Part shown: positions 10,777-22,708 of the stretch, one piece after another
Layout of the letters: every line of letters begins with the position of its first letter
How positions within the stretch are numbered: position 1 is the first letter of the stretch
Translations under genes and position numbers: made by a program
The notes under the pieces: model-generated
What the model was told of the DNA's origin: nothing
What the model saw: only the letters and a program-made list of their open reading frames with translations
Database searches by the model: none
Assembly (NCBI GenBank): GCA_001632435.1
Contig: KV424049.1
Coordinates: 25,914-89,913 of the forward strand
DNA from: Calocera cornea HHB12733
Lineage: Eukaryota; Basidiomycota; Dacrymycetes; Dacrymycetales; Dacrymycetaceae
Reading direction: 5' to 3'
Length of the DNA stretch: 64,000 nucleotides

Positions 10777-13700
10777 CTAGTCATCATCCCAGGACTCGCG
10801 AACGGGCTCGGAGGGTTGAAGCGGTACAGGTAGGACGGGTACATGCGACGAGCTGGCCACTGGGGTCGTGGTGCGTAAGATGGCTGAGGCGGGTGCCATT
10901 GGCCGAGGGGTCGGTGCGTCCCAAGCCGAGAGAGGCACTGCAGGAGGCGGGGGTGGGGCCGCCACGACTGCGGCTGCCGAGGCCGGCTTTGGTGTGGAGG
11001 TACCCCAGGCTCTGGCAACGGGTGTGGCAGCGGGCTTTGGCCTGTTCAAGCTGACCAGGCCGCTGCCCGCTTGCCTGGTGGGCGGGGGCGGAGGCGCCGC
11101 CACCTCCGAGAGCATCGGCGTGGGGATCCTCGAGTCGAGCCTCCTGACGAGCTGTACGCTCCTGTTGGCGCCCGAGTCGACGTAGTCCACGTCGAGCCTG
11201 TACACGTTGGCCATCTCGTGCATGAACCTCTGCCGGGCGAGCACCATCTGGGGCAGCACCTGGGTCTTCTTCGGGCCCTGGACGAACTCGTTCAGGTTGC
11301 GCTCGGCCATGCCCGCCCAGTCGCGGTTCTCGCGGAAGAAGGTGACGAGGCGCTCTGGCCACTCTGTCGCGCCGAGCTTGGACTTTGTGCCTTCGGGGAT
11401 GCCGAGCGCCTCGGCGAGGCGCGCGTTGCGCTTGGCGATGGCGCACTCCTGGCCGCACTTGAGCTGGGTGCTGCTGCGCGAGGCGGGCGCGGCCGTGCAC
11501 GCGCCGCACAGCGCTTGCTGCTTGATCCTGCCGCACGCGCAGGTGAGGGTGACCCGTGCGGGGCAGGGCTCGTCCTCCGGGCAGGCGGACGGCGCGTGAC
11601 ACTGGACGGGGCAGGGGTGTGCGCACAGCTTGCGGGGCTTGGCGCACACCTGGGCGCAGGGCTCGCACTGCCCCGCGTGGCACAGCCTGTCGCAGCTGTG
11701 GAAGCCGCAGTCGAGCAGGCGGGCGCAGACGGCGCCGCAGCCGACCTTCTCCTGCGAGCAGCGCACGTTCGGGACGAGCGACTTGCCGCACGCGCAGCGC
11801 TTTGTGGTGAGGAAGGGGCAGGGCGGGCACTCGCCCGCCTCGTGGCAGGTGTGCTGGGTCGGTGGGTGGCCGCACGCCGGCGGGGGCCGCGAGCACGGGA
11901 AGGGGCAGTCGAGGACCGTCCCGCATGGGATGGGCGGCATGAGGACTGTGCGGCGGCAGGCGCAGACGAGTTCGTCGAAGGAGCTCTGGAGGCAGGTGGG
12001 GCACGCGCCCCGGTGGTCGGGCAGCGTACAATGGTGGTTCCTGCAGGCGAGCAGCTTGCCGCACACAAGGTCGCAGTCGTGCCACCCGTCCGGGTCCTCC
12101 TCGGGCCGGCCGAGCAGGGCCTGCTCCAGCGCGCGCCGCTTGCCCTTGGCGACCTTGCCCTGCCAGGCGAGCGGGCAGCACACGCGCGCGCAGACGTGCC
12201 GGCCGCAGTGGCGCAGCGCGCGGCAGGGCCGGTCGCAGAGGATGTCGGCGTTCGCGCTCGCGTTCGTTGTGCTCGTCGCTGTCGAGCAGGGCACAGTCCG
12301 CACCGTCTCCCCGCAGCGGCAGGAGAGGGCGAGCGGGACGGCGCAGGGCGCGCACGGGCCGGCATGGCACAGCCTCGGGCAGACGTGCTCGCACGCCTCC
12401 AGGGGCCTGCTGCACACCTTGCCGCACGTGGGCACGGGGTCGGTGCACTTCGTGCGCGCTCCGTGGGGCAAGGCGGAGAGGGGCGTCTGGGTGCACGGGC
12501 AGGTGCTGACGAGCTCCGGATCGGTCGGGCAGGGAGGGGGCGTGGCGGGCGGAGGGTGGCAGGGCGAGGCGCAGCGGTGCACGCCGCACCGGAATGGGCG
12601 GTTGCACGGCTCGGCGCACGCGTACCTGCCCTCCCAGCGCTCGTGCTTCTCCGGATCGGCGCACACCTTGACTGCGCCCTCCCCACAGGCAACGTCCCGC
12701 GACTCCTTGCCGCAGTAGCAGCGCACGAGCTCGCGCACCTCGCACGGCGCGCACGCGCCGGGGTGGCACTCCCTCTCGCACGCGTGCTTGCCGCACCCGA
12801 GCGTCTTGCCGCACACCTCGGCGCACGTCAGCTCGGGCGGGTGCGCGCCAGTGAGGCTCGAGCAGCGCAGCGCAAGCGTCTTCTTCCCGCAGTAGCACGC
12901 GCGGTGCACGGTGACGACGCAGGGCGGGCACGGGCCAGGGTGGCAGAGCAAGGGGCAAGCGTGCGCGCACGCCGGGCGCGGGCGCGCGCACTTTTCCCCA
13001 CACCCGTGCGGGGTGCTCATGCGGCCCCCGCTCGGGGCGGCCGCGCGCCCGCAGAAGCAGCGGTACTCGCGCGGGACGGTGGAGCGGCGCGTCTGACAGC
13101 CCGGGCAGCGCCATTCGCCCGGGCGGTCTTCCCCGCGCGCGGCCCAGGCGTCGCGGGTCTCGCGCACGCTCTTGCTCGCCCACTCGCGGATGCAGCGCAG
13201 GTGGAAGGCGGTCCAGCAGTTGCTGTTGTTGCTTGTGCTGGTGCTGCTGCCTACGGAGCCGGGGTTGGGCGGGTTGGGCGTACAGCACCAGATGGGCTGT
13301 GCGGGGTGCAGCGGGGAGAAGCAGATGGGGCAATCGGCGTAGGGCGGGTGGGAGAGCTGGTACGTCAGGCGCGTTGTGAGGTCGGCGTTGGCGGATGGCG
13401 GAGGCGGGTGGGCGCGGTGCGCGTTGTTGCTGGCGTTGGGGTTGGGGTTGGCGGGAGGGAAGGACGGGTCGGAAGGCGCCGTGAGGGCCGCGCCGAACTT
13501 GCTCCTCCTGTCGTTCCTCGGTGCAGCCACCGCGGGGGGATGGCTCGTCTCATCCGGATCAGCGGCCGCCGCCCCCTCTGTCGCCTCATGCTGCTTCCTC
13601 GCCCGACGGCGGCGCGGCCTCCTGTGGCCCGCGTCGTTCTCGGTCGCCTGATCCTGCCCGTCGGGCAGCTGGAGGGCGGAGAACGAAGCGTGGAGGCCTG

Positions 13701-14037
13701 AGAGCTGGGCAGTGCTGGGCGGGGCGAGGAGCGCGGGAGCGCCGGCGGAGGGCGCTCGACCGCCTCTCTCGTTCTGCGTTTGGGTTTGGGTTTGGGTTTG
13801 GGTCTGGCTCGGGGCGGGGCGGGGCTGCTGGCCGTCAGTGGGAGGAACACCCCACAACACCCCTTCTGGCGGAACGGTTCCCGCCGTCCTCGTTGCAGGG
13901 TCAGCGGTGGTAGAAGTGGTGGGGAGAGGGTGGTTAGCCCGGCTGTGGGGCCGCGGACGGCGGCGGTGCGTTTGGCCGGTGGGTCCTCGGTCGCCGGCTT
14001 GGTGGCCTGGGGGCGCCAGGGCGGGGGGATCGGACAT
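10777..14037 (-). CDS. FAP1: NF-X1-type zinc finger protein (FAP1/NFX1 homologue)
   Basis: A single uninterrupted frame of 1,086 residues. Family members are nuclear or cytoplasmic RING proteins; budding yeast Fap1 binds FKBP12 and human NFX1 acts on transcription. A disordered N terminus (with a Gln-Thr dipeptide run near residues 80-90) leads to an atypical RING at about 235-315 (CPICF ... CWTAFHLRCIREW ... CPGC). NF-X1 fingers, each with CGxHxC and HxGxCxxC elements, fill about 325-870. An R3H-like domain follows at about 915-975 (FVQGPKK..., RLDSRIP), then a Pro/Ala-rich tail. The ATG at 14037 is the first in frame. The very high GC content opens long frames on the other strands (up to 876 residues); those lack any family signature. 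The absence of introns over 3.3 kb is unusual for this window. Confidence 0.9.
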   Translation of the reverse strand: MSDPPALAPPGHQAGDRGPTGQTHRRRPRPHSRANHPLPTTSTTADPATRTAGTVPPEGVLWGVPPTDGQQPRPAPSQTQTQTQTQTQNERGGRAPSAGAPALLAPPSTAQLSGLHASFSALQLPDGQDQATENDAGHRRPRRRRARKQHEATEGAAAADPDETSHPPAVAAPRNDRRSKFGAALTAPSDPSFPPANPNPNASNNAHRAHPPPPSANADLTTRLTYQLSHPPYADCPICFSPLHPAQPIWCCTPNPPNPGSVGSSTSTSNNSNCWTAFHLRCIREWASKSVRETRDAWAARGEDRPGEWRCPGCQTRRSTVPREYRCFCGRAAAPSGGRMSTPHGCGEKCARPRPACAHACPLLCHPGPCPPCVVTVHRACYCGKKTLALRCSSLTGAHPPELTCAEVCGKTLGCGKHACERECHPGACAPCEVRELVRCYCGKESRDVACGEGAVKVCADPEKHERWEGRYACAEPCNRPFRCGVHRCASPCHPPPATPPPCPTDPELVSTCPCTQTPLSALPHGARTKCTDPVPTCGKVCSRPLEACEHVCPRLCHAGPCAPCAVPLALSCRCGETVRTVPCSTATSTTNASANADILCDRPCRALRHCGRHVCARVCCPLAWQGKVAKGKRRALEQALLGRPEEDPDGWHDCDLVCGKLLACRNHHCTLPDHRGACPTCLQSSFDELVCACRRTVLMPPIPCGTVLDCPFPCSRPPPACGHPPTQHTCHEAGECPPCPFLTTKRCACGKSLVPNVRCSQEKVGCGAVCARLLDCGFHSCDRLCHAGQCEPCAQVCAKPRKLCAHPCPVQCHAPSACPEDEPCPARVTLTCACGRIKQQALCGACTAAPASRSSTQLKCGQECAIAKRNARLAEALGIPEGTKSKLGATEWPERLVTFFRENRDWAGMAERNLNEFVQGPKKTQVLPQMVLARQRFMHEMANVYRLDVDYVDSGANRSVQLVRRLDSRIPTPMLSEVAAPPPPPTRQAGSGLVSLNRPKPAATPVARAWGTSTPKPASAAAVVAAPPPPPAVPLSAWDAPTPRPMAPASAILRTTTPVASSSHVPVLPVPLQPSEPVRESWDDD

Positions 14038-14455
14038 GCGGCAGCTCGTTGGGGGTTGGGGGTTGGGGTTGGGTGTGCTCGGGTTGGGGTGGTGGAGATG
14101 GGGAAGGGGTGCCGAGCAATGTGCTGGGTGGGTACGGGGTGCGGGGTGTGGTGGGGTGGGCTTGGATGGAGTGAGCGAAAAGAGTCGAGCAGGGAGGGAT
14201 GGATAAGCCGCGGCAACTCTGGCCTCACGTGCTCAGCCCGGTGGCAGAGCGCGACTTGGTGCGTGAGGCGTGAGCGAGTCACCGCGCACGCTCGTCGAGT
14301 CGGGAAGGCGCTGGTAGCTACTCAGCTACTTCAAGTGCTCGCTTACCGCGGGAGCGCTGGGTGGCGCCGACCCGGATGCGAAGACGGGATTACGTCAGCT
14401 TGTCTCCGAGCCTGGTGGCAGTAACGAGCCACGACCACTCCGACTCAGCAGCAAC

Positions 14456-15765
14456 ATGGCCACTAGCATATCCCCACGACCCAACGGCCACCCGAACGGC
14501 CCATCCCACCCGCTGCCCGCAGAGCGCAGGCAGGAGGGGAACGGCAGCGACGCGCGCAGACCCGGGCCCGGGCCGGACATGTACGCCGCGCGCCGGTCCT
14601 CCCCTCCCCGCGCTTCGCCAGAATACGACTCCTACGCCGCACCTCACGGTGCCCGGGGGCGGGAGCAGCATACCGAACGGCCTAGGGACGGGGGCTGGAG
14701 CAGGGGAGGCGGGGGCGGGGGCGGGGGCGGGGACTGGCTCGAGAGCCGCCGGCAGCAGCGGGAGGCGAGCAGTCTGTCTATCTGGCCGCCGAGCCCGAGG
14801 TCGCAGGACCGCAGTCTGTACGTTCCATTTTGCACCCGCTTACAGCATCGGCTGGCTGACTGGGCTGGGGATACAGGACGCCGGAGCGGAGGCAGCGGAA
14901 GCGGCGCCGGACGCCCGAGACGGGGTCGGGCGAGGAGGAGGCCGACTCGGACGACTCGGACCGGCGCGGCAAGAGGCACAAACATCGGAGTTCGAGGCAT
15001 AAGCACGGGCATTCTTCGCGGCGGAAGGAGAGGCGCAGGGGGGAGGACTCGGAGGGGGAGAGCGAGGACTCTGAAGAGGAGGAGGAACGGAGGAGGAGGA
15101 GGAGGAGGAGGAGGAAGGAGCGGGACGGGGACGGGGACGGGGACAGGGGCGGGCGGCACGGGAAGGAGAGGGAGAGCGGGAGGGAGAGGCACAGGAGCAA
15201 GTCCCTCCGTGCTGAGGAGGACGAGGGGATGTGGGTCGAGAAGTCGGCTTCGCCCCGCGCTGCCGGCGCTGGCCTCGCCCCGGTCTCCACCTCACCCGTT
15301 GCTCGTGCGCCCGCTGCTGCCACAGGAGGTCAACCAGCCGCCACCGCCGCCGCCGCCGACTCTGACGAGGAAGTGGGCCCGCAGCCCGCCGCGACGCACA
15401 ACGACGCGCTCCACGAGCGGGACTACGGCGGCGCGCTCTTGCGCGGCGAGGGCAGCGCGATGGCCGCGTGGGTGCAGTCGAACGAGCGTATCCCGCGCCG
15501 GGGCGAGATCGGCCTGACGAGCACGGCGATCGACGTGTACGAGCAGGCGGGGTACGTCATGTCCGGCTCGCGGCACAAGCGCATGAATGCCGTGCGGATG
15601 CGGAAGGAGAACCAGGTGATCAGCGCCGAGGAGAAGCGCAGCTTGCTCAAGCTCCAGAGGGAGGAGAGGCAGAAGCGCGAGGGCGAGATCGTCGGCGGGT
15701 TCAAGGAGATGCTCGAGGAGAGGCTCAAGGGCGCCTCCGGGCCCCAGCTGCCGCCGAAGCAGTAG
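14456..15765 (+). CDS. NKAP-family protein (splicing/chromatin-associated)
   Basis: Two exons, 14456-14817 and 14877-15765, joined in phase across a 59 bp intron (GTACGT...ATACAG) to give 416 residues. The first exon is disordered, with a polyglycine run coded by a G-rich tract. The second begins with Arg/Lys/Glu/Asp-rich SR-like sequence (RRRR blocks, Gly-Asp repeats) and ends with the diagnostic NKAP/SynMuv-C domain at about 305-400: [47 protein letters not shown]. Animal NKAP binds RNA, spliceosomal proteins and HDAC3; fungal members are less studied and are presumed nuclear RNA-processing factors. The two-exon model rests on the conserved domain frame being 117 codons downstream of the acceptor. 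Confidence 0.85.
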
Positions 15766-17250
15766 CCTGGTCGTCCGCCCGCTGGACGTCGTTGTATGTA
15801 CGTACGTATCGTGCATTGTACACCATCCTATCAAACTTCGCTGGCACCGGTGCATAATGCGACCCTGCAGCGAGTTGCGCGACTGAGGGGCCGCAATATC
15901 CAGTAGTACGTTAACTCAACCCGAGTGCAAACTGTCTAAGCTACAGAATACAGTACAGTAATAAGTACTGCGACGGTCCCTGGATCGCCCAGCGCCCACG
16001 GACTCCGGATACATATGCGTTTAGCGTGTTTCCAAGTATGGCAACCGCCGGACCGGATCGAGCTGTCCAAGCCTGGGCGGGACCCTCTCACAAATCTGCC
16101 CGTCCCTGCCCGTCCCTGCTCTGCTCGGCGCCTTACGACCGCCGGAGCCGCCGGAGTCCGGGCCCGACGGCCCAACGTACTGCATAGCGCTATGTAGCGA
16201 GGCGACCCTTTGCGTTACTGCTACGTGCATTCATTGCCTACCTGAGGCGTGCCTGAGGCCCAGTAGGCAATTAAAATAACACACTGAGTAAGTACTACTG
16301 AGTGACTAACTGGTGGGTACAGAAGCTTCAAGCAGGACGCAGAATGCGCGGGCGCGGGCGGGTGGGCGGTTGCGGCTGTGGGGGGGATGGATGCGCGGGA
16401 GGGGCCGATGCTGCTGCTTGTTCTGTACTGAGTACTACTGTGGCCGCGACCACTCAGACGGGCCGTGCCCGAGTCGAGCCGCCCAGACACCGGAAGGGAT
16501 TCGCGGGGGGGTCCCGGCAGGTCAACAACATCAGTCAATAATTGCTTGACGTGCGGTCCAGGCTCTGCATTCCTCGCACTACTACTCACTGGAGGGAAAC
16601 AATAATCATCAGCGCTAACCCCCATGTGCAGCATGCATTACGACCAAGGTTCAATGGGCTGATCGTACGTGCTTATTAGCAGTGCGGGGGCAAACTCTGA
16701 TCACGCCCCTGTGCCCGCGGTGTTGTTTTTGTCACCTGACGCGGTCGTCTTCACGCGTGTTCTTGGTTCCCTGGCGCGCCGGAGGCATTCTATGCGAGTG
16801 TTGGGTGTGCCGGAGCTTCATGGTTGCATTATTAGTTCCCGCGCGGTGTAATGAGACTCGCCCTCGACCGCCGTCTGTCCTGCAGTCGCGACACGTCTGA
16901 TTCTCGCGACCCGCCATCCGCCTGCCGTCATTCCCCGTGCCGCGCAGAGTACATTAACATTACCCCCAAAGGACGACGCGCCCGGTCGAGCAAGGCCGCA
17001 TGCTTGTTGTCGTTTTCGCCCCTGCCCACCGCCCTGCCGCACCCACCCATCCCATAGCAACAACACACCGCGCCGAACATTGCAACATTGCAACATCCCA
17101 TCCCATCCCCATCCCGCCCGTCCATCCATCCACCCAACTGCACTAGTCTGCCGAAACACACAGACGTGTGCATACTGACCGCGACGCGTGAGTCCCCCAG
17201 CTCTCGAGACGCGTACGATGGGCCATTGACGCGTCCCCGCCGCTGCTAGC
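15766..17250. other. Intergenic region and forkhead-gene leader
   Basis: About 1.5 kb between the NKAP stop and the forkhead ATG. It has only short unsupported frames. The last 250 bp before the ATG is pyrimidine-rich with CATCC/CCATC tandem repeats (17090-17140), typical of a long fungal 5' leader. No RNA gene was recognised. Confidence 0.5.
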
Positions 17251-19859
17251 ATGACCACCGAGCCCCCGACGCGCCCGCCGACGGCGCCTCCGACCAACAA
17301 CGCGAACAGTAATGGCCAGCTCACCCTCCCCGCGCTGACGGACGACGCGCTCGCCGAGGTGCGCAAGATGTTCACCGCCGAGCAGTACGAGAAGACAAAG
17401 TCGTTCGTCACAATGTTCTGCTCCGCCCAGGGCGGATCCTCTCTCCGCGCAGTCGCCGTCGCCCAGTCCCTCACCCGCTCAATGTCCGTCCCGAACGAGG
17501 CCCCCGCGCCCGTCAAACCGCCCAAGCAGCCCGTCGCGCACGTCAAGCGCGAGCCCTCCCGCGCGTCCATGACGCGTGACTTCGAAAACGCGTCCAGCGC
17601 AGGGACACCCGCCATCCCCTCGCCTGCCTCGGACTCGTCCGGCTTCGGGAGACCGCGTCTCTCCCTGAACGACGCGGCGGAGCAGCTGTCTCAAAGGGAG
17701 CGGGAGAAGAGGAAGGAGAAGAAGCGGAAATACGAAGACTCTTTCGCGCCCCTCGCGTTTCCCCAGCAGCAGCAGCAGCAGCAGCAACCACAACTGCCGT
17801 ACGCGCCCGCCTACGCGCTCCCAAACCCCGCCATCAAGGTCGAGCCGCCCTCCTACCCAGCCGACTTCTTCACCCAGCCGCCCGTCCCGCCGAACCCGCA
17901 GCACTCGTTCAAGCGCTCCATCTCCGACACGGCCGCCTACCAGCGGCCCATGTCCACCATGGAGCGCTTCATGGAGGAGCGCGAGCGGCGCGAGGTTGCG
18001 CGCACGACCAACTTCCTCCGCCCGGCCATGTCCGTCCACGAGGACGAGGAAGAGTACGCGCACTCTGCCGAGCCGGACTCGCCCACCCCCTCGCCCGCAA
18101 TGGCCTACGCCGACCTGCCGACGCAGCACGCGCACCAGCAGCTGCAGTTCCCCTACCAGTACCCGTCCGCGCAGGACATGTCCGCCCTCTACGCGCCGGC
18201 TTACGCATCCCACATGGCCGCCATCGTCACACCGCAAAAGAACGTAAAGTCCATCCCGCCCACCTCCTCCCCGTACCACCCGGACCAGGCCACGCCCGCG
18301 CCCTTCCCCGTCCCAATCGGGCCGAGGCCGAGCACAAAGCCTGCGTGGTCGTATGCTGCCCTTATTGGCCAGTCGATCAACGCTGCGCCCAGCAAGCGCG
18401 CGAGCTTGAGCCAGATATACAACTGGATCAGCACCGCGTACCCGTTCTACAAGCGGAGCGAAGCGGGGTGGCAGAACTCCATCAGGCATAACCTGAGTCT
18501 GAACGAGTAGGCGGTCGTTTACTTCTCGGCTAAGGCGATATTGACCGGGAGCTCTGCAGGTGCTTTGTGAAAATCAAGCGGGAAGAAGGCGAGAAGGGCA
18601 AAGGCTGCTGGTGGGGCATCCGCCCCGGCGACGAAGAATGCTTCGGCGGCGGCGGCTTCCGCAAGAAGGGCTCTGCAGCCCGCGCGCCCAGCTCGGCCGC
18701 GAGCAGCAGCAGACGCAACATCGACGGCGACCAGAGCCAGAGCCGCAAGCGCAAAGCCCACTTCGAGTGCGACGAGTCCGAGGACGAGTCGAGCTCCTCC
18801 CGGCCTGCGAAGCGCGCCCAGCAGCCCAAGGTCGAGCCGCAGCAGCCGATCCTGTGGGCTGTCCCGGAAGGCTATAATATGCAGCCTGCGCCTCAGGCAC
18901 ACCCTCAGCATGCTCAGCACTCGCAGCACTCGCAGCAGCATATGCAGAGCCAGACGCCCGTGCGCGCCGTCTCGCCCCTCCCTCCCCTGTCACAGCAGTT
19001 CCCCAACATGCCCGGTCTCACGCCCAGCGTGTCCAGCCCGCCATCATCCTCCCCCATGGCAGCCCTGCACCACGGCACCATCCTTCCACCGGGGTACAGC
19101 GTGCCCTCGAAGTTGAACGCCCTGCAGCCCAACTTTGAGCTCTCCCCCAAGGGCGGCAACAGGGGCAACGACTACCCCAAGCGGGCCGAGCGCATCCCCC
19201 TGCAGCCCAAGCTGCTCGAGCGCCTCGACGACAACAACAGGCCAGATTCGCACGGCATGTCCCCCTTCACCTTCCTCACCCAGTCGGTCTTCCGCGAGAT
19301 CTCCCCGAACGCGGGGCCCCTGCCCCTGCCCCAGCTGCCGAAGCACTCGACGCTGACGAATATGGGCCCGCCGGCTACGCCCAAGCGGCCGCGCACGCCC
19401 CCGTCCAAAGTGTCCGAGATCATCGCGAACCCGTTGAAGTCTGATCGGCGGCTGCCGGCCATTCCTGGGCTGCAGGAAGCGCTCTCCACCCCGCCGGCGA
19501 GGAAAATGCTCGCGTATGACGAGCTGCAGATGTCCACTCCATCCCGACATGGCGGCTCTTCATCTCACGTCCGCAGCGCCTCCGCCTCGGGCATCTTCCC
19601 GGCCCCATCACCATTCGGCGCGCTCAACTCGACCCCGTCTCGCGGAGTGTTCGGCTCCCCAGGCGGCTCCTCCCTCTTCGGCACCCCTCTCGGCCGGCAT
19701 CTCGCCCAGAAGTGGGACATGTCCGACCCCGCTACGCAGGCGAACGAGGACCTCCAGATGTTCATCTCCAGCGGGACCAAGCTCGGCCTGTTCGAGAGCC
19801 CCGTGCGCGGGTCCGGCACCAGGTCTGGCTGGGACAGCCCTGGGTTCGACAACTGGTGA
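17251..19859 (+). CDS. Forkhead-domain transcription factor
   Basis: Two exons, 17251-18506 and 18560-19859, joined across a 53 bp intron (GTAGGC...CTGCAG) that lies inside the DNA-binding domain; the junction restores an uninterrupted winged helix and gives 851 residues. The forkhead domain covers about 360-450: [14 protein letters not shown], then [20 protein letters not shown], the recognition helix [14 protein letters not shown], and the wing beginning [18 protein letters not shown]. The N terminus has a short polyglutamine run (about residue 171), and the C-terminal half is Pro/Ser/Gln-rich with several SP/TP sites as in cell-cycle forkheads (Fkh2-like), which would suit CDK phosphorylation; that subfamily placement is inference. 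Nuclear DNA-binding regulator; targets cannot be told from sequence. Confidence 0.93.
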
Positions 19860-20604
19860 AGAACACGTTCCTCCGTTCCGTTCTGCTGCTCTGTCTGGGT
19901 CGTCGCGCTGTGTTCTCGTATACCCCTATCTGTGATCTCGTTACGATTCCCCTGTCTCTCTTCTCTCCTGGGCTGTGTTCCCCGCCCGCCTTGTGACATC
20001 ACATACACAGATCTGGCTAACGTCTTCTTCCTTCTGTCTTCTACCCTCGCATCTCCCCCTGCTCAAGACTGTATCTATGCTCATGACCCCCGATTTGACT
20101 ATCGTCGCCTAGCTACATCCTCGCGCTCCTTCTTACCTTTTGTCCACATCTTGCCTCAACGTATCTCCCCTTTGGCCCCTCTCTCCCCGCCGATCTAACG
20201 TATTGTAGCCCTATGTATGTGATAGTCACCATCATTGTCATGATCCCTAGACAGTCTTGAACAATGTACAGCATTGCATTCCCAAAGCTTGCCGTTCCGC
20301 CGAACGGGCTGAAATTACGGTTTGATGAGCGCTTGCGACGCGCGCTTCTCTCGTGTCGACGCGGTCCCGTTGGGCGGGACTGGTCATCTACGAAGCTCAA
20401 GCTCGGATTGGCTTTACACCTTGACCGGAATGATAAACAGACTCGCATGGGCGTCACGATGTCCAGCCGTGCAAGTCTGTCGGATGCGCTCCATCAGTCC
20501 CTGCCTGGCCGCATTGCGATTGACATTCCGAGCTCTCATGGACCTCTTAGACCGTACTCTGTCCTGTCCTGTGATCCCAGCTCTCGTAGTGCTCAGTACT
20601 GGTC
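19860..20604. other. Intergenic region between forkhead and carboxypeptidase genes
   Basis: Pyrimidine-rich sequence over 19,870-20,190 consistent with a 3' untranslated region, followed by about 400 bp upstream of the next gene. No conserved frame or RNA was seen. Confidence 0.4.
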
Positions 20605-22627
20605 ATGCTGCCTATGCTCGCTATTCTAGGACTGCTACTCCTGTCCAGGTCCACGCTCGCAGCACCCGCAAGCTTCCTAGACGCCGAACTGCTCAGCTTC
20701 CCCTTCTTCTCATGGTTCTCTCCCGCGCCGTCAACATTCTCCGAGCTGGAGCCTGCCGTACTTCAATTATCGGCATTCTGTAACCCCGCGGCCTCGGACT
20801 TCCACGTGAACTCGTCTGCGCTGCCTCTGGTGGACTTCAAACTTCAGGACTCGTATGCCGGGCTCCTGCCTATCACCGCGGACGATGGCGAGGAAAGGAA
20901 GCTCTTCTTCTGGTACTGGCCGACCTCTGCGCCCGAGGGGAGCAAGTACCTGACCATCTGGCTTAATGGTGGTCCTGGTATACTTCCGGACTTTGCACTG
21001 TTGGAGACGTGCTGACGGTGTGTGCTAGGCTGCTCTAGCCTCATGGGGTTCCTGCAAGAGAACGGCCCGCTGATGTTCTTGCCCGGCATGGATAAGCCGC
21101 AGCCCAATCCCGAAGGCTGGACGACCGCATCGGACATGCTGTTCATCGACCAGGTCCGCAGGTCGCTGACTAGCTCGGGCTCGAACTGATCTTTTCTAGC
21201 CAATCGGGACCGGCTTCAGCACTGGCCCACCCAGTGTGAAGAACGAAGAGGACATCGCGGATCAGTTCTATGGGTTCTTGTGAGTACTCTCTGGGAGTGT
21301 TTCGCCGCTGTTCTGATCTTGCAACAGACGGCAGTTCTGTGAGCATCAGCACTCTTTGGAATGGGCCTAAATATCTGACTTCGACAAGATGACGTCTTCC
21401 CAGAACTGCTTGCCAAGCCTCTGATCTTCTCCGGGGAGTCATATGCGGGATACTACATTCCATTCATCGCGGACCGCATCGTGAATGCCTCTCCAGCTGA
21501 GACGTCTGCCTTGCCGATAGAGATTCACTCGCTCCTCATGAACGATGGCTGTTATTCGAGCGGGCGAGTTGGCACAGTTTCTTGGTGTCTCCCAAGGTTG
21601 ACATAGCACAGGATCGTCATGCAACATGCCCCAACCCCGGCCTTCGCCAGGCTACACCAACATACACTCGTAACCGCTGTCTCTTTTCTTCAGCCGGCCT
21701 GCCGCTGACCACACGCATTGCGCAGAACCTCACCGACGCCCAGATCCTCGAGCTCGAAGCCCGCCGCGCGCAATGTGGGTACGACGCGCTCCTGGCGCAG
21801 CTGACCTACCCGCCCAGCGGGCCGCTCACCCTACCCAACGGGAACACGGACTACACGCCGTCCGAGTGTGATCTGACGGATCTGTTTAAGCAGTGGTGTG
21901 AGTCATTTCCTGCTCGGCGGGGCTTGTGCTGATTTGGGGGGTTGGGCTGGGTTGGCGGGTAGGTCGCGAGGCCAATCCGTGCTTTAGGGAGGAGAGGATC
22001 ACGGATACGTGCCCGAGGTTGGACGATCCGCTTGGTACGAGGTTTTCTTTCCGAGCTTTACTTGTGCGCTGACTCCAGCCCAGATACATACTTCAACGTC
22101 CGTCCACCCCACCCCACCCCATCCATCCATCCATCTACCATACTAACCACGCACAGCGCACGGACGTGCAAACGCTGCTCCACCTCGCCCCGACCGCCTG
22201 GTCCGAATGCGCGCCGCACTCCATCTACCAGACCGGGGCGGACGAGACGACGCGCTACGCCGAAGTGCTCCTCCCCGGGCTGCTCGCCGCGCTCCCGGGC
22301 GGGGTGACGCTCTGGCACGGCCTGCTGGACGGGCTCCTCCTGGCGGAGGGGGACAGGCTGACGGTGCAGAATCTCACCTGGGGCGGCGCGCAGGGGTTCC
22401 GGGAGGCGCCGAGCCGGGCGTTGTGGGAGGGAGGGGAGAGGAGGGGCACGTGGCACCAGGAGCGCGGGCTCACGTATGTTGAGGTTGAGCGCGCGGGGCG
22501 TGAGTCCTTTTCTTGTGGGTGTGGGTGCGAGCGAGGCTGATGAGATGCGGCAGATATGGTGCCCCAGGACCAGCCGGCGGTCGCCCTGCGCGTGCTGAAG
22601 TACGTGATGGGCTTGGAGGGGCTATGA
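20605..22627 (+). CDS. Secreted serine carboxypeptidase (peptidase S10)
   Basis: Exopeptidase that removes C-terminal residues, secreted or vacuolar. The N terminus is a clear signal peptide (MLPMLAILGLLLLSRSTLA). The oxyanion-hole motif LWLNGGPG-like (IWLNGGPG) ends exon 1 and continues as CSSLMG after the first intron; the nucleophile motif GESYAGYYIP is at about 21436-21465; the aspartate lies in LLDGLLLAEGD near 22325-22355; the histidine is in AGHMVPQDQP, where the codon CAT is split by the last intron (donor about 22500, acceptor about 22553). All catalytic residues are therefore present. TGA is at 22625-22627. About eight exons; one intron near 22090-22157 carries a CCATC tandem. An alternative ATG three codons downstream would give nearly the same signal peptide. 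Confidence 0.88.
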
Positions 22628-22708
22628 TTTCCCCTGTATCTACCATCGAGGCGCATACATAGACTGTAGTATCATTACTTCTCCACGCTCCGCAGAGAGA
22701 ACGCGGGA

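Noticed and set aside
10784..13333. 849-codon minus-strand frame overlapping FAP1
   Set aside because: Arg/Pro/Ala-rich shift of the true FAP1 frame, no family signature.
11071..13701. 876-codon open frame on the plus strand opposite FAP1
   Set aside because: Created by the extreme GC content and cysteine-rich repeats of FAP1; composition is Ala/Arg/Gly-rich with no domain, while the minus-strand frame has complete RING, NF-X1 and R3H motifs.
17479..18489. 336-codon minus-strand frame in the forkhead gene
   Set aside because: Shadow of the forkhead exon; it has no homologous motif and no plausible splice partners.
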